A stretch of 64,000 nt of DNA from Selenomonas ruminantium subsp. lactilytica TAM6421. Its GTDB lineage: Bacteria > Bacillota > Negativicutes > Selenomonadales > Selenomonadaceae. Of the stretch, positions 26,794 to 35,441 are shown one piece after another (position 1 is the stretch's first letter; each line of letters begins with the position of its first letter). The notes beneath the pieces are model-generated. The model saw nothing but the letters and a program-made list of their open reading frames with translations, searched no databases and was not told the DNA's origin. The stretch is from positions 1,302,001 to 1,366,000 of the forward strand of contig NC_017068.1 of assembly GCF_000284095.1 (NCBI RefSeq). Direction: 5' to 3'. The position numbers were made by a program, and so were the translations under genes.

Positions 26794-27394
26794 AGATAGA
26801 ATCAAGGCCTATCTGCTGCGTCATGGGGAGGCTTCAGGCAATGTGCGGGGCGGCTACTATGGGCGCACGGAATGCCCCCTGACCGTTGCCGGCCGGCTGG
26901 CAGCCATGCAGGCTGGGGAAGAGCTGCATATGGCCCTGCAGGAAGATCCGGCACAAGAGATATTGTTGCTTTCCAGCCCCTTGCAGCGGGCCCGGGACAC
27001 CGCTGTGATCGTGCAGCGCATGGCGGGGATTTCGGGGCAGATTATCCTGGAGCCTGCCTGGGAGGAAATCGATTTTGGCACTTGGGAGGGCCGCAACTTT
27101 GCCGATATTCAGCGGGAAGATCCGGATACCTGCCAGCAGCTCTGCGATGACTGGCAGAATTTCCGTTACCCAGAAGGGGAGAGTTTCCGCCAGTTTACGG
27201 AACGTGTCATCGCCGCCTGGCAGAAGTGGCGGGCATATGCCGCCAAGCGGCAGGCCCATCTGGTTGTGGTCAGCCATGGCGGCGTGCTGAAAGTCATCCG
27301 CCTCTGGGAAGAGGGCCGCTCCTGGGAAGATTTTTGGCGCATCCGGATTGCTTTAGGAGAAATACAGCCGCTGTTACTGGCCGTAAAGAAGTAA
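26783..27394 (+). CDS. cobC: alpha-ribazole phosphatase / histidine phosphatase family
   Basis: Phosphohistidine-type phosphatase of 203 residues: catalytic LLRHGEASGN at the N-terminus, second Arg in SSPLQRARDTA, and the second His in VVSHGGVLK. With cobT and cobS next to it, the substrate is most likely alpha-ribazole 5'-phosphate or adenosylcobalamin 5'-phosphate. Start at ATG 26783, overlapping the cobS stop. Last gene of the operon; convergent with the DUF819 gene. Confidence 0.9.
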   Translation: MAGEDRIKAYLLRHGEASGNVRGGYYGRTECPLTVAGRLAAMQAGEELHMALQEDPAQEILLLSSPLQRARDTAVIVQRMAGISGQIILEPAWEEIDFGTWEGRNFADIQREDPDTCQQLCDDWQNFRYPEGESFRQFTERVIAAWQKWRAYAAKRQAHLVVVSHGGVLKVIRLWEEGRSWEDFWRIRIALGEIQPLLLAVKK

Positions 27395-27411
27395 CAGCGG
27401 CTGATTATTTT

Positions 27412-28572
27412 TTAAAGCATTTCCATGATATGAGCGGTAAGGATGCCGAAGGGTGTGCCAATCACATAGCCCAGCAGTGCCATCAGGATGCCTACAGGAA
27501 CCAGAGAGCCGGAATAGGAGCCGGCCAGCACCGGGGCGGAAGCTGTGCCGCCGATATTGGCAAGGGAGGCCACGCAGGCGGTGAACATGTCCAGCTTGAG
27601 CACCTTGGCGATGATGAACATCAGGGTGAAGTGGATGCCCAGAACGATGAAGCCGGTGAGTATCCAGTAGGGAGCATCGGCCAGCTCCAACAGGGAGGCA
27701 CGGGAGGCCAATAGGGCGATGACACTGTACAGGAGCATATTGGAAAGCTCCGCGGAACCTGCGGTGCGTCCCAGCGGGGAAATGGCACCGATAAGACCCA
27801 TGACCGTAATGAAGAGGATGGTCCAGGTGGCCTTGTCCAGGAAGGGCACCATGCTGTTGAGAGTTACGCCCACATTGGTGCCGATGGCTGCTGTCAGCAG
27901 GGCCGAGCCCAAAAGGAGCAGCAGGCTCTGCATGGTGATGGGGGCCTTGTTGGCGGCGGCGTCTTCTTCCAGCCCCCGGGAAACTTCGTCCAGCGTTCTG
28001 GTGTCTGCTTTGTTCCAGGCATTGAATTTTGGAGCCAGCTGAATCAGCCAGAGCAGGAACATAACCCAGATGGAATAGTCGATGGAGTCTATGACCAGAG
28101 CATAGCCCATGTCGGCCTCGGAAATATTGAGGGCTGCCTGCACGGCGACCATGTTGCCGGATCCACCCAGCCATGAGCCGCAGAGGGCGCCCAGTCCCAT
28201 CCAGGCGTTATCGCCGATGACGCCCTTCATGATGGTGAAGGCCCCAATAAAGCCAACCATGATGGTCAGGGATGCGGAAAAGAAGCCCAAGAGCATTCTG
28301 GGGCCAAGCTTCAATACCTTGCGAATATCGCAGCGCAGCAGCATCATGAAGACCATGGTGTAGGTCAGGGAGTTCTTGAGGGCCGTGTAAGCCGGCTTGG
28401 TTTCCTTCATATCCCAGGTGCCGGCGGTGCAAAGGAGCATGGCCAGCAAGTAGATGAGTACCACTGGCGGCAGGAACTCAAATAGTTTCCAGCCTGTTTT
28501 TTTCTCCAGCGTGATGAGTGCAGCTGCCAGACAGATCAGTACAGCCACATAGGTAAAACCGTTTGTGATCAT
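27412..28572 (-). CDS. DUF819 family membrane transporter (YjcL-like)
   Basis: Integral membrane protein of 386 residues with about 10-11 hydrophobic helices. CGSWLGGSGNMVAVQAAL, GTASAPVLAGSY and VIGTPFGILTA are the Gly-rich segments typical of DUF819 (YjcL). The family's substrate is not established. Divergently transcribed from a dipeptide-epimerase gene, and such pairs are frequent, which hints at a peptide or muropeptide-derived substrate; that is an inference. Confidence 0.88.
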   Translation of the reverse strand: MITNGFTYVAVLICLAAALITLEKKTGWKLFEFLPPVVLIYLLAMLLCTAGTWDMKETKPAYTALKNSLTYTMVFMMLLRCDIRKVLKLGPRMLLGFFSASLTIMVGFIGAFTIMKGVIGDNAWMGLGALCGSWLGGSGNMVAVQAALNISEADMGYALVIDSIDYSIWVMFLLWLIQLAPKFNAWNKADTRTLDEVSRGLEEDAAANKAPITMQSLLLLLGSALLTAAIGTNVGVTLNSMVPFLDKATWTILFITVMGLIGAISPLGRTAGSAELSNMLLYSVIALLASRASLLELADAPYWILTGFIVLGIHFTLMFIIAKVLKLDMFTACVASLANIGGTASAPVLAGSYSGSLVPVGILMALLGYVIGTPFGILTAHIMEML

Positions 28573-28759
28573 GAATAAGACCTCTTTTCTCTAGTGCGTA
28601 TAGAATAGGTATACATATTGAATTGCTATGACGCATATTATATAATAAATATGTCAATTTTTCCATAGAAAATATTGTATACAAGGACATACATCTGCTT
28701 TGGTAAATAAAGTTGAAAATGGATGTATGTTCCCGGTGTGAACCAGGTTGGAGGTACTT

Positions 28760-29851
28760 ATGAAAATCACGAAAATTTGTTTGGGGCGTATCTCTGTTCC
28801 CTTACGTGTGCCGTTCAAGACCGCATTGCGCAGGGTGGATAGTGTGGAGGATATCATTGTGGAAATCCATACCGCTGAAGGAGCTGTGGGGTATGGGGAG
28901 GCACCTCCCACTGGTGTCATCACCGGGGACACGGCGGAAGGGATCATCGGCGCCATACGCGGGCACATTGCACCGGCTCTGCTGGGGCGTGATGTGGATG
29001 ATTTTGAGGATGTCATCAAGCTGGTGCAGTCCGCCGTCGTACATAATACCTCGGCCAAGGCCGCTGTGGATATGGCCCTTTACGATCTCTATGGCCAGAG
29101 CTGCAAGCTGCCGGTTCATCGTCTGCTGGGCAGTGCCCGTCGGACCATAACCACGGATATCACGGTCAGTGTCAATTCGCCGGAGGAGATGGCCAGAGAT
29201 GCCCTGGATGCTGTCCAGCGGGGCTATGATACCATCAAAGTGAAGGTAGGCATCAATCCGTCATTGGATGTGGAACGGCTGGCTGCCATCCGTCAGGCCA
29301 TCGGCCCGGATCTGCGTCTCCGCATCGATGCCAATCAGGCCTGGTCCCCCAAGGAAGCCATACGCATCCTGAATCGCATGGAGGAAAAAGATCTTTCCAT
29401 CGAACTGGTGGAGCAGCCTGTCAAGGCGCTGGATATCGAGGGCCTGCGGTCTGTCACGGCAGAAAGTCCCATCCCTGTGCTGGCCGATGAGTCTGTTTTC
29501 AGCCCCGCAGACGCCCTGCGCATCATGCAGCTTCATGCTGCGGATATGATCAACATCAAGCTGATGAAGTGCGGCGGCCTGTATCCGGCCCAGCAGATCA
29601 TTGCGGCAGCAGAAGTCTATGGCGTGGAATGCATGCTGGGCTGTATGTTGGAGGCCAAGGTGTCGGTGAATGCTGCCGTGGAACTGGCCTGTGCCAAAAA
29701 GGCCATCACCCGCATCGACCTGGATGGCCCGGTGCTCTGTCGTGAAGATCCTGTCATCGGCGGCGCGGTATTTGCGGAAAAGGATATCACCGTTTCTAAT
29801 GAACCAGGCATGGGCATCAAGGGAATTGAGGGAATCCGTTATCTTGATTAA
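28760..29851 (+). CDS. dipeptide epimerase (L-Ala-D/L-Glu epimerase-like, enolase superfamily)
   Basis: Muconate-lactonizing subgroup of the enolase superfamily, 363 residues. Catalytic layout is complete: KVKVG (first Lys pair), metal ligands in RIDANQAW, ELVEQP and ADESVF, and the second-side base in INIKLMKCGG. The N-terminal capping domain has VGYGEAPPTGVITGDT. This pattern matches YkfB/YcjG-type epimerases that act on L-Ala-D-Glu from peptidoglycan turnover; the precise dipeptide cannot be told. Start at ATG 28760, behind TGGAGG. Confidence 0.88.
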   Translation: MKITKICLGRISVPLRVPFKTALRRVDSVEDIIVEIHTAEGAVGYGEAPPTGVITGDTAEGIIGAIRGHIAPALLGRDVDDFEDVIKLVQSAVVHNTSAKAAVDMALYDLYGQSCKLPVHRLLGSARRTITTDITVSVNSPEEMARDALDAVQRGYDTIKVKVGINPSLDVERLAAIRQAIGPDLRLRIDANQAWSPKEAIRILNRMEEKDLSIELVEQPVKALDIEGLRSVTAESPIPVLADESVFSPADALRIMQLHAADMINIKLMKCGGLYPAQQIIAAAEVYGVECMLGCMLEAKVSVNAAVELACAKKAITRIDLDGPVLCREDPVIGGAVFAEKDITVSNEPGMGIKGIEGIRYLD

Positions 29852-29863
29852 AGGGGAGGAAAT

Positions 29864-30514
29864 ATGCGGTTTTATCTGGATGTATGGTTGTTTATTTTCA
29901 TGACAACTATTTTCAAGCGTCATGTCATTTCTGCAGACTACCATGTTTGGGGCGGCCTGGTGCTGTTTGGCTTTACCCTTTGGCATCTGTGGCTGAACCG
30001 GCAATGGTTGGCAGGCTTTTGGCGACGGCAGAGGCAGTGGCAGGATTGGATCACGGTTATGTTGCTGCTGGTCTGGCTGGCCCTGGCTGTTACCGGTGTG
30101 CTGGCTGCCAAACAATTTGGCTTGGAGCTGCATTTTTTGAAGCCCTGGCATAAATTCTTAGGGGCGCTGTCCTTGCTGCTGGCATCCATGCACATTGGTT
30201 TCCATTGGCAATATCTCAAGGAAAATATCCTGCGGCGCTGTCCCTGCCTGAATAAGGTGCCCAAAATATTGACATCCCTGCTGATGGCTGGGATCTTGTG
30301 TCTGGGTGCGTACGGTTTCGTGGATTCGGGCTTTGGCAAATGGACCTCTGCCCCCTTTGTCACTTCGTCCCAGCAAAAGCCGCCCCAGGATGGCAGCAAC
30401 AGGAAAAAACATCAGCCCCGGCCCTTTGATCCCCTGCGGCTGGGCAAAGCCATGGCAGAGCTTTCCGCCATGTTATATCTGGGGGCATATGTGGTGCGGA
30501 AAAGAAATAAATGA
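29864..30514 (+). CDS. DUF4405-like heme-type membrane protein
   Basis: Membrane protein of 216 residues with about four to five helices. Conserved-looking histidines lie within helices (FTLWHLWLN, LKPWHKFLGAL, ASMHIGFHW), as in cytochrome b561/ferric-reductase-like DUF4405 proteins, suggesting di-heme binding. A polar loop (residues ~165-190) precedes the final hydrophobic segment. Starts 12 bases after the epimerase and is probably in its operon; functional link unclear. Confidence 0.75.
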   Translation: MRFYLDVWLFIFMTTIFKRHVISADYHVWGGLVLFGFTLWHLWLNRQWLAGFWRRQRQWQDWITVMLLLVWLALAVTGVLAAKQFGLELHFLKPWHKFLGALSLLLASMHIGFHWQYLKENILRRCPCLNKVPKILTSLLMAGILCLGAYGFVDSGFGKWTSAPFVTSSQQKPPQDGSNRKKHQPRPFDPLRLGKAMAELSAMLYLGAYVVRKRNK

Positions 30515-30532
30515 TTTTGACCTGTCTACCAT

Positions 30533-30621
30533 TTGACTTTATTGGTGGTCTGTGCTATCGTAAAAATCAATAGAAGCAGCGAAGCTCAAACGGATCTTGA
30601 TGGATTCGTTTGGGCTTTTTT
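30533..30621 (+). promoter_or_regulatory. promoter followed at once by a terminator hairpin (possible attenuator) before the symporter gene
   Basis: -35 TTGACT (30533-30538), 17-base spacer, -10 TATCGT (30556-30561). Starting about 20 bases after the expected transcription start is a ten-base-pair hairpin (AGCTCAAACG/CGTTTGGGCT, 30583-30616) with six Ts. It could simply end the upstream operon, but its position behind a promoter and before the symporter start makes leader attenuation plausible. Confidence 0.5.
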
Positions 30622-30666
30622 GCCTGATGGTGATAGAAAGCAGAGATTTAGGGAGCAGGTGCGGAT

Positions 30667-32073
30667 TTGGAGTATTCATTGGCTCATTTGGCGGTGATGG
30701 CCGTTACGATTTGTGTGGTATTGGCTGGGGGACTGTATGCGGCGCGGTCGGTGCACTCGGCTGAGGGCTTCAGCCTTGGCGGCCGCTCCGCAGGCATTCC
30801 CATGATTGTGGGCAGCATTGCGGGAACTTGTGTCGGCGGCGGGGCGACGGTGGGCACGGCCCAGCTGGCTGGTTCTGTGGGGCTGTCTGCCGTATGGTTC
30901 ACGATTGGTATCGGCCTTTCTTTATTGGTGATGGGGCTGATCTATGCCCGTCCTTTGCGGTATACAGGGCTGGAGACGATCTCCCAGTATCTCGTGGCCA
31001 ATTATGGTGCCGGCGCAGGACGGTTCACCAGCTTTGCCACCTCTTTGGGGATCTTGTTCAGCGCCGTGGCCAGCACCCTGCCGGGCATTGCTTTGCTGGC
31101 GGCTCTGACAGGCTGCTCCTATGGAGTGTCGGCAGTCATGCTGCTGTTGCTGGTAATTCTCTATGCGTTCTTTGGCGGCATGAAAACGGCCTCTGTTGGT
31201 GGCATGCTGAAGATGGTCATCCTCTTTGTCACCCTGTTTGCGTTAGGCTTTTCTGCCTGGCAGGGGCTTATGGCTGCGCCTGCGCTGTTAGCGGATAAGC
31301 CGGCAGGATTTTTGAGCATCTGGGGCATCCAGACCAGTTCCATCCTGAATAATGTAGCCTCTGTTCTCGTGGGCATGATCTGCACCCAAACCTATATCCA
31401 GGCCATCTTTTCGGCCGCTAATCCTCGGACGGCAGCTGTTGGTTTGATCTTTGCCTCGTTTGTGGCGATTCCCGTGGGGGTGCCCTGTGCCATGATGGGC
31501 ATCTATATGCAGGCGGCCCATCCGGAACTGCCTGCCATGCTGGCTCTGCCTGCGTACCTGCTCCATTATGCTTCTCCCCTGATGGGAGGAGCGGCCCTGG
31601 GCGGCATCGTGCTGGGCATCGTGGGTTCCATCGCCGGCTTGTCCCTGGGGGTGGGAACCATGGTGGCCCGGGATATGTTAGAACCGCTGCTGGACATTAA
31701 AACGGGTAGGGGGAAACTCAGCCTGATGCGTCTGTCTGTGGTGGGGGCCATCCTTGTGGCCATGACGATTGCCATCGCCAATAAGGATTCCCAGATCCTG
31801 TTTTGGAATTATCTGTCCATGGCTCTGCGGGGCTGCGGCATATTCATTCCCCTGACGCTGGCTATTTTCAAGCCCAAAGCGCTGGCGCCTCGGTGGGCGC
31901 TGGCATCCATGGTACTGTCCTTAGGTGCTGCCATAATAGCAGGTCTTATGCAGTCAGAGGTATCGCCAATCTTCGTTGGCTTGGGCGTAAGCCTGACAGT
32001 GGTTTTGCTGGGAATGGCTGTCTGTCAGCGACAGGGAGAACAGGCATTCGTGCAGGTGCGGGGCAAACCGTGA
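30667..32073 (+). CDS. sodium:solute symporter family protein
   Basis: Integral membrane protein of 468 residues, about 13 hydrophobic helices. The SSF hallmarks GGRSAGIPMIVGSIAGTCVGGG at the N-terminus (sodium site) and YFFGGMK-like AFFGGMKTAS are visible. Resembles proline/pantothenate-type symporters; substrate not determinable. TTG start at 30667. Upstream is a hairpin that may regulate it. Confidence 0.9.
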   Translation: MEYSLAHLAVMAVTICVVLAGGLYAARSVHSAEGFSLGGRSAGIPMIVGSIAGTCVGGGATVGTAQLAGSVGLSAVWFTIGIGLSLLVMGLIYARPLRYTGLETISQYLVANYGAGAGRFTSFATSLGILFSAVASTLPGIALLAALTGCSYGVSAVMLLLLVILYAFFGGMKTASVGGMLKMVILFVTLFALGFSAWQGLMAAPALLADKPAGFLSIWGIQTSSILNNVASVLVGMICTQTYIQAIFSAANPRTAAVGLIFASFVAIPVGVPCAMMGIYMQAAHPELPAMLALPAYLLHYASPLMGGAALGGIVLGIVGSIAGLSLGVGTMVARDMLEPLLDIKTGRGKLSLMRLSVVGAILVAMTIAIANKDSQILFWNYLSMALRGCGIFIPLTLAIFKPKALAPRWALASMVLSLGAAIIAGLMQSEVSPIFVGLGVSLTVVLLGMAVCQRQGEQAFVQVRGKP

Positions 32074-32100
32074 TGTTGTTTACAAAGTTACAATTACATA

Positions 32101-32234
32101 TTGACATACCTTATCATTTACTGTATTATATTAAAATATCATAGCAAGTATATAAAATGCTATATAGTAAATGTACAAAGGGGTACATCATGCGCAAGGG
32201 AACAGGCGTTCCCCGGCATGGTGTACCCTTTTTT
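32101..32234 (+). promoter_or_regulatory. promoter and leader terminator of the truncated DASS gene
   Basis: -35 TTGACA (32101-32106), 17-base spacer, -10 TATTAT (32124-32129). Then a 13-base-pair hairpin (GGGTACATCATGC/GCATGGTGTACCC, 32181-32228, one G-T pair) with TTTTTT, ending 20 bases before the start codon and just ahead of AAGGAGG. This is a classical attenuator position, left intact although the gene behind it is cut. Confidence 0.7.
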
Positions 32235-32253
32235 CAGTTGAAGGAGGATGTAA

Positions 32254-32496
32254 ATGCGGAAGAAGATTGGTTTGCCTTTAGGACTGTTGACCTTGCTGGT
32301 GATCCTGTTATTGCCTACGCCACCAGACTTGTCTACGGCAGGGCACAGGATGTTGGCTGTCTTGGTATTCTCGGTGGTTATCTGGATGTTTGAGACGGTT
32401 TCCTATCCGGTGTCGGCGGCTATCATCATCTCCCTGATGGCTTTCCTGCTGGGGACGGCGCCTAATATGATGAATCCGCTTTACACTATGAAATGA
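32254..32496 (+). pseudogene. 5' fragment of a DASS-family (divalent anion:sodium) symporter gene
   Basis: Only ~80 codons of a gene normally about 450-500 codons long. The product starts MRKKIGLPLGLLTLLVILLLP and continues AGHRMLAVLVFSVVIWMFETVSYPVSAAIIISLMAFLLGTAPNM, the first two helices of a DASS/SLC13-type transporter. Homology stops at about base 32,480 and a stop codon follows at 32,494-32,496. The rest of the gene is not in the window. The break coincides with the start of plasmid-like DNA, so it marks a recombination or insertion junction. Confidence 0.8.
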
Positions 32497-32679
32497 CAAT
32501 GTTAGATTCATATGTGTGTATGCTTGAATTTGACATGAATCAGCGGTTTTACCGTTATTGTGATGAATATTACGATAGGCAACGGGCAAAAGTTATGGAT
32601 CATCTTCATGTGATGGTATTTATCCCCTTTAGATAAGCCAGACCAAGGTTGATTGGATGGCAACGATATATTGTGAATG

Positions 32680-32715
32680 AGCAGATGCTGAAAAGAAAGT
32701 CAGCATCTGCTTTTT
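32680..32715 (+). terminator. rho-independent terminator
   Basis: Perfect 12-base-pair stem AGCAGATGCTGA/TCAGCATCTGCT with an A/G loop and TTTTT behind it. No gene upstream of it is recognisable, so it may belong to the lost part of an earlier gene. Confidence 0.85.
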
Positions 32716-32805
32716 CTATGTCTAAAAATAAAAGATATCAGAAATAAGACTTTATCATGGAGGTTGATTGGATGGCTACGAGTCAATATATGGATACATT
32801 TCCAT

Positions 32806-32843
32806 AAAAAAAGACCGGTCACAGATGGAGGTCTGTTACCGGT
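32806..32843 (-). terminator. minus-strand terminator-like hairpin in the rep upstream region
   Basis: Stem ACCGGTCACAGA/TCTGTTACCGGT (one mismatch), with seven As on its left, so a T run on the minus strand. It could end a short antisense RNA starting in the rep leader; no such gene is seen. Confidence 0.55.
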
Positions 32844-32966
32844 TCTCACAGGAATTTTTTGCAAAATCAAAATAGTATAAATATATTTTAGCAAAAAATC
32901 CCTCGAAATGCACGAAAAATTTTAATCCAATTTTAATGCTTAAGATTGGTGAAAGTAGAGGGAAAA

Positions 32967-34022
32967 ATGGATAAGGAAAAACGAGATAAGCTAAAGGCCT
33001 ACGAAGGCAGCGTGCTTGACCAGGGATATGGTGTGGTCGGTAAGCGTGTGATGAGAGATAGGTCGATAAAAATAGGTGCTAAAGGCCTATATTGTTACCT
33101 GTGTGTATACGGGCATGAGGTATTCCCAAAACGGGATACAATCTGCTATGACTTGGGAATTAGCCGGGATACATATAACAGTTATCTAAAAGAATTGGTT
33201 TCGCATGGCTACGTAAGTGTCAGGCAACGCCGTGGGGAAGGTAATAAATTCGCAGGTAATGTTTATACCATCAACATAAAGTTGTCGGAAGTGGCGGATG
33301 GAAGCGTAGAAAAGCCGCAGCGGAAAAATCCTGCCACGGCAGATGAAGCCCAGATTGTGCCGTGCAGTAAAATTCCGGCCACGGAAAAGTCGTGCACGGA
33401 AGGGCCGGGGACGGAAATTTCCGCCACGGGTAAAACGGCGGAATCCCATACAGCGCAAGTGGTTTCAGCCAATGAAAATGGCGCTAATAATACAAGCTCC
33501 AACAACACCATTAACAATCAATATCATAAAACAACAACACCAACAGAAGATAATGGAGATGTTGCTGTTGTAAAATCTGATTTTAGTTCTGTTGGAGATT
33601 TGCTCCCACATGCCTTGAAGAATGTTCAAGAGAAAAGTAAGCATGCAGCGATTGTAGTGGATGATGAAGTAAGAGCATTAATGGATTTGGGGGCAAAGCA
33701 GGATATAGATAAAAAGTCTATGCTCTTGTTTATAAGTAAATTTGGTAAGGAAGCCGTTAAAGTTCAACTTGCGAATCTCGAATTTGCAGAAAAAAGAAGT
33801 AGCATTGGCAATCCGGGAGGCTGGCTGAATTGTGCTCTGCAAAATGGGTATTCAAATCTTGCGGCTGAAAAAGCTATGACAAAACATGAGGAGGCTGTAC
33901 GGAAACAGGAAGCTATTAAGCGAATGCTGGAGGAAGATGCAAATCGGGAGGTTCCACCGCCAGATGAAAATAATGTGTTTTATCAGATGTATAAGAATCG
34001 TAGGACTAAGGCGGAGGGATGA
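32967..34022 (+). CDS. plasmid replication initiator-like protein
   Basis: A protein of 351 residues from the ATG at 32967 (behind AGAGGGAA; an upstream GTG is possible). Residues ~15-95 form a winged helix of the type found in plasmid and phage replication initiators: YGVVGKRVMRDRSIKIGAKGLYCYLCVYG, then DLGISRDTYNSYLKELVSHGYV. Residues ~115-200 are a low-complexity Thr/Glu/Asn linker. The C-terminal ~150 residues are helical with NPGGWLNCALQNGYS, resembling DnaD/phage-replisome C domains. It heads a five-gene set rep-orf-HTH-parA-parB, the standard partition/replication backbone of low-copy plasmids. Initiation activity is inferred. Confidence 0.7.
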   Translation: MDKEKRDKLKAYEGSVLDQGYGVVGKRVMRDRSIKIGAKGLYCYLCVYGHEVFPKRDTICYDLGISRDTYNSYLKELVSHGYVSVRQRRGEGNKFAGNVYTINIKLSEVADGSVEKPQRKNPATADEAQIVPCSKIPATEKSCTEGPGTEISATGKTAESHTAQVVSANENGANNTSSNNTINNQYHKTTTPTEDNGDVAVVKSDFSSVGDLLPHALKNVQEKSKHAAIVVDDEVRALMDLGAKQDIDKKSMLLFISKFGKEAVKVQLANLEFAEKRSSIGNPGGWLNCALQNGYSNLAAEKAMTKHEEAVRKQEAIKRMLEEDANREVPPPDENNVFYQMYKNRRTKAEG

Positions 34023-34025
34023 ATC

Positions 34026-34394
34026 ATGCGGTCAGTAAAACGTAAAAGCATTGCATCAGCACCTCAAGTAATCAAAGTGCAGGAAATACCGTCAGCCGAA
34101 ATCTATGCAATTAAGAAGCGGTATAAGGAGAATGCCCAAAAAATGGAAGAACTGGAAGAAAAGTGCAAGATGCTGGAGGAAGCTTTGAAGTACGGGGAAG
34201 TGACATCGCTATCCCGTATGATTATGGAATATCAGGCTATGTCTGTCAGCTATTTGGAGCATATATCCAAGGAAATGCAAATATACCGTTACAGTTATGA
34301 AGAACGGCAACGAGGCATGGAATTTATTGAGTACCTGCGTCAGGTGGCCGGAGAGCTGGAAGGCCTGTTATGGCCGGGAGGCACAAATGCCTGA
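34026..34394 (+). CDS. coiled-coil protein in the rep-par operon
   Basis: Unassigned protein of 122 residues with a Lys-rich start, a coiled coil at ~35-65 (ENAQKMEELEEKCKMLEEALK) and a helical C-terminus. Starts three bases after rep and overlaps the following HTH gene by eight bases, so it is part of the replication/partition operon. Confidence 0.75.
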   Translation: MRSVKRKSIASAPQVIKVQEIPSAEIYAIKKRYKENAQKMEELEEKCKMLEEALKYGEVTSLSRMIMEYQAMSVSYLEHISKEMQIYRYSYEERQRGMEFIEYLRQVAGELEGLLWPGGTNA

Positions 34395-34686
34395 CTTCGG
34401 GGAACGCATAAGGCATCTCCGCAAAAAGCGGGGACTAACGATAATGGACGTGGAAAAGGCCACTGGGATTGGACATAGTACCATATCCCGGTGGGAGCGT
34501 GGCGAAAGCGTCCCTAACTCATCAGAGATTTATCAGATCTTGATGGATTACTTCAAGGTGGACATGTCCTATCTGATGGGCGTATCAGATGGAGTGTTGC
34601 GAGAGTCGGAGGTAATAAAGGATATCGTCACGAGATTAGAGGTTTTGGAAGAGCGTGTGGGTTATGAGGTACGCAAGGAGGAGTAA
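34387..34686 (+). CDS. XRE-family HTH regulator
   Basis: Protein of 99 residues. The start codon at 34387 (MPDFGERIRHLRKKRGL) overlaps the preceding stop. Residues 5-60 are a Cro/cI-type HTH: LTIMDVEKATGIGHSTISRWERGESVPNSSEIYQILMDYFKV. The C-terminal tail is a short helix. Two bases before parA; likely regulates the rep-par operon, by analogy with plasmid copy-control repressors. Confidence 0.88.
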   Translation: MPDFGERIRHLRKKRGLTIMDVEKATGIGHSTISRWERGESVPNSSEIYQILMDYFKVDMSYLMGVSDGVLRESEVIKDIVTRLEVLEERVGYEVRKEE

Positions 34687-34688
34687 AA

Positions 34689-35441
34689 ATGCGGATAATT
34701 TCTTTTATCAACAAAAAGGGTGGCGTGGGCAAGACCACCATTGTGGTAAATCTTGCCTATGCACTTAAAGAGCGCTATGACGCGAGAGTTCTGGTGGTGG
34801 ATAATGATGAACAGGGGAATGTTTCCCAGTTTTTCGACGGGAAAGGCAAGTACTCTCTGGCAGATGTGCTTCTTGAGCGTGTAGAGATTGAGAAGGTCGT
34901 TGAGCAAACGCGATATGAAGGGATTGACCTCGTAAGGGCAGATTTTAGTCTGGCAGATGCCAATGTGGAACTGCGGGAAATGGATAAGTCAGGCAAGGAG
35001 TGGCAACTAAAAAATGCATTGGATTGTCTGGCTGGCAATTATGATGTCTGCCTGATCGATAATCCGCCACAGATTAATGCCTCCATGGTAAATAGTTTGG
35101 TGGCTTCGGATGAAGTGGTTGTAGTAAGTACAACGGATAAATTCAGCATATATGGTGTGCAACAGATGTTATCCTGCATAAAGGATGCACAGCAGCTTAA
35201 TCCGCATATGAGTTACAGAGGGACGGTCGTAAATATGTTTGCGGGAGATGGTGATTCACTGGCTGCTATAGCGCAATTACGGCAGGAAACGGAAGTCCTG
35301 CCGGTAATGCTTCACAAAACAGATGGTGGCATTCGGGTAAAAACGGCCACTAACAGAATGGAAACAATATTTGAGTATTCACCAAGATGCCGATTCGCCC
35401 GGGATATGGTTGAATTCATGGATTATCTGTTGGGGGCGTGA
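34689..35441 (+). CDS. parA: ParA-family partition ATPase
   Basis: Deviant Walker A KKGGVGKTT at residues ~9-17, Walker A' DNDEQGNVS, and the switch region CLIDNPPQINASMVNSLVAS identify a ParA/Soj-type ATPase. 250 residues, no N-terminal HTH (so type Ib-like or chromosomal-type rather than P1-type). Overlaps parB by four bases (ATGA). Expected to move ParB-parS complexes over the nucleoid. Confidence 0.95.
   Translation: MRIISFINKKGGVGKTTIVVNLAYALKERYDARVLVVDNDEQGNVSQFFDGKGKYSLADVLLERVEIEKVVEQTRYEGIDLVRADFSLADANVELREMDKSGKEWQLKNALDCLAGNYDVCLIDNPPQINASMVNSLVASDEVVVVSTTDKFSIYGVQQMLSCIKDAQQLNPHMSYRGTVVNMFAGDGDSLAAIAQLRQETEVLPVMLHKTDGGIRVKTATNRMETIFEYSPRCRFARDMVEFMDYLLGA

Larger units (their letters stand above)
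32497..32966. other. non-coding junction region upstream of the rep-like gene
   Basis: About 470 bases without a convincing gene. A 45-codon frame at 32499-32636 overlaps nothing and lacks a ribosome-binding site; I do not call it. There are two near-identical 20-base direct repeats (AGGTTGATTGGATGGC followed by A/T and ACGA, at about 32647 and 32761), and two hairpins described separately. An AT-rich stretch at 32855-32945 lies directly before the replication-initiator-like gene and would suit an origin, though no iteron array is evident. Confidence 0.5.

Noticed and set aside
32499-32636. 45-codon frame just behind the truncated transporter gene
   Set aside because: No ribosome-binding site, no recognisable product, and it sits on the recombination junction.
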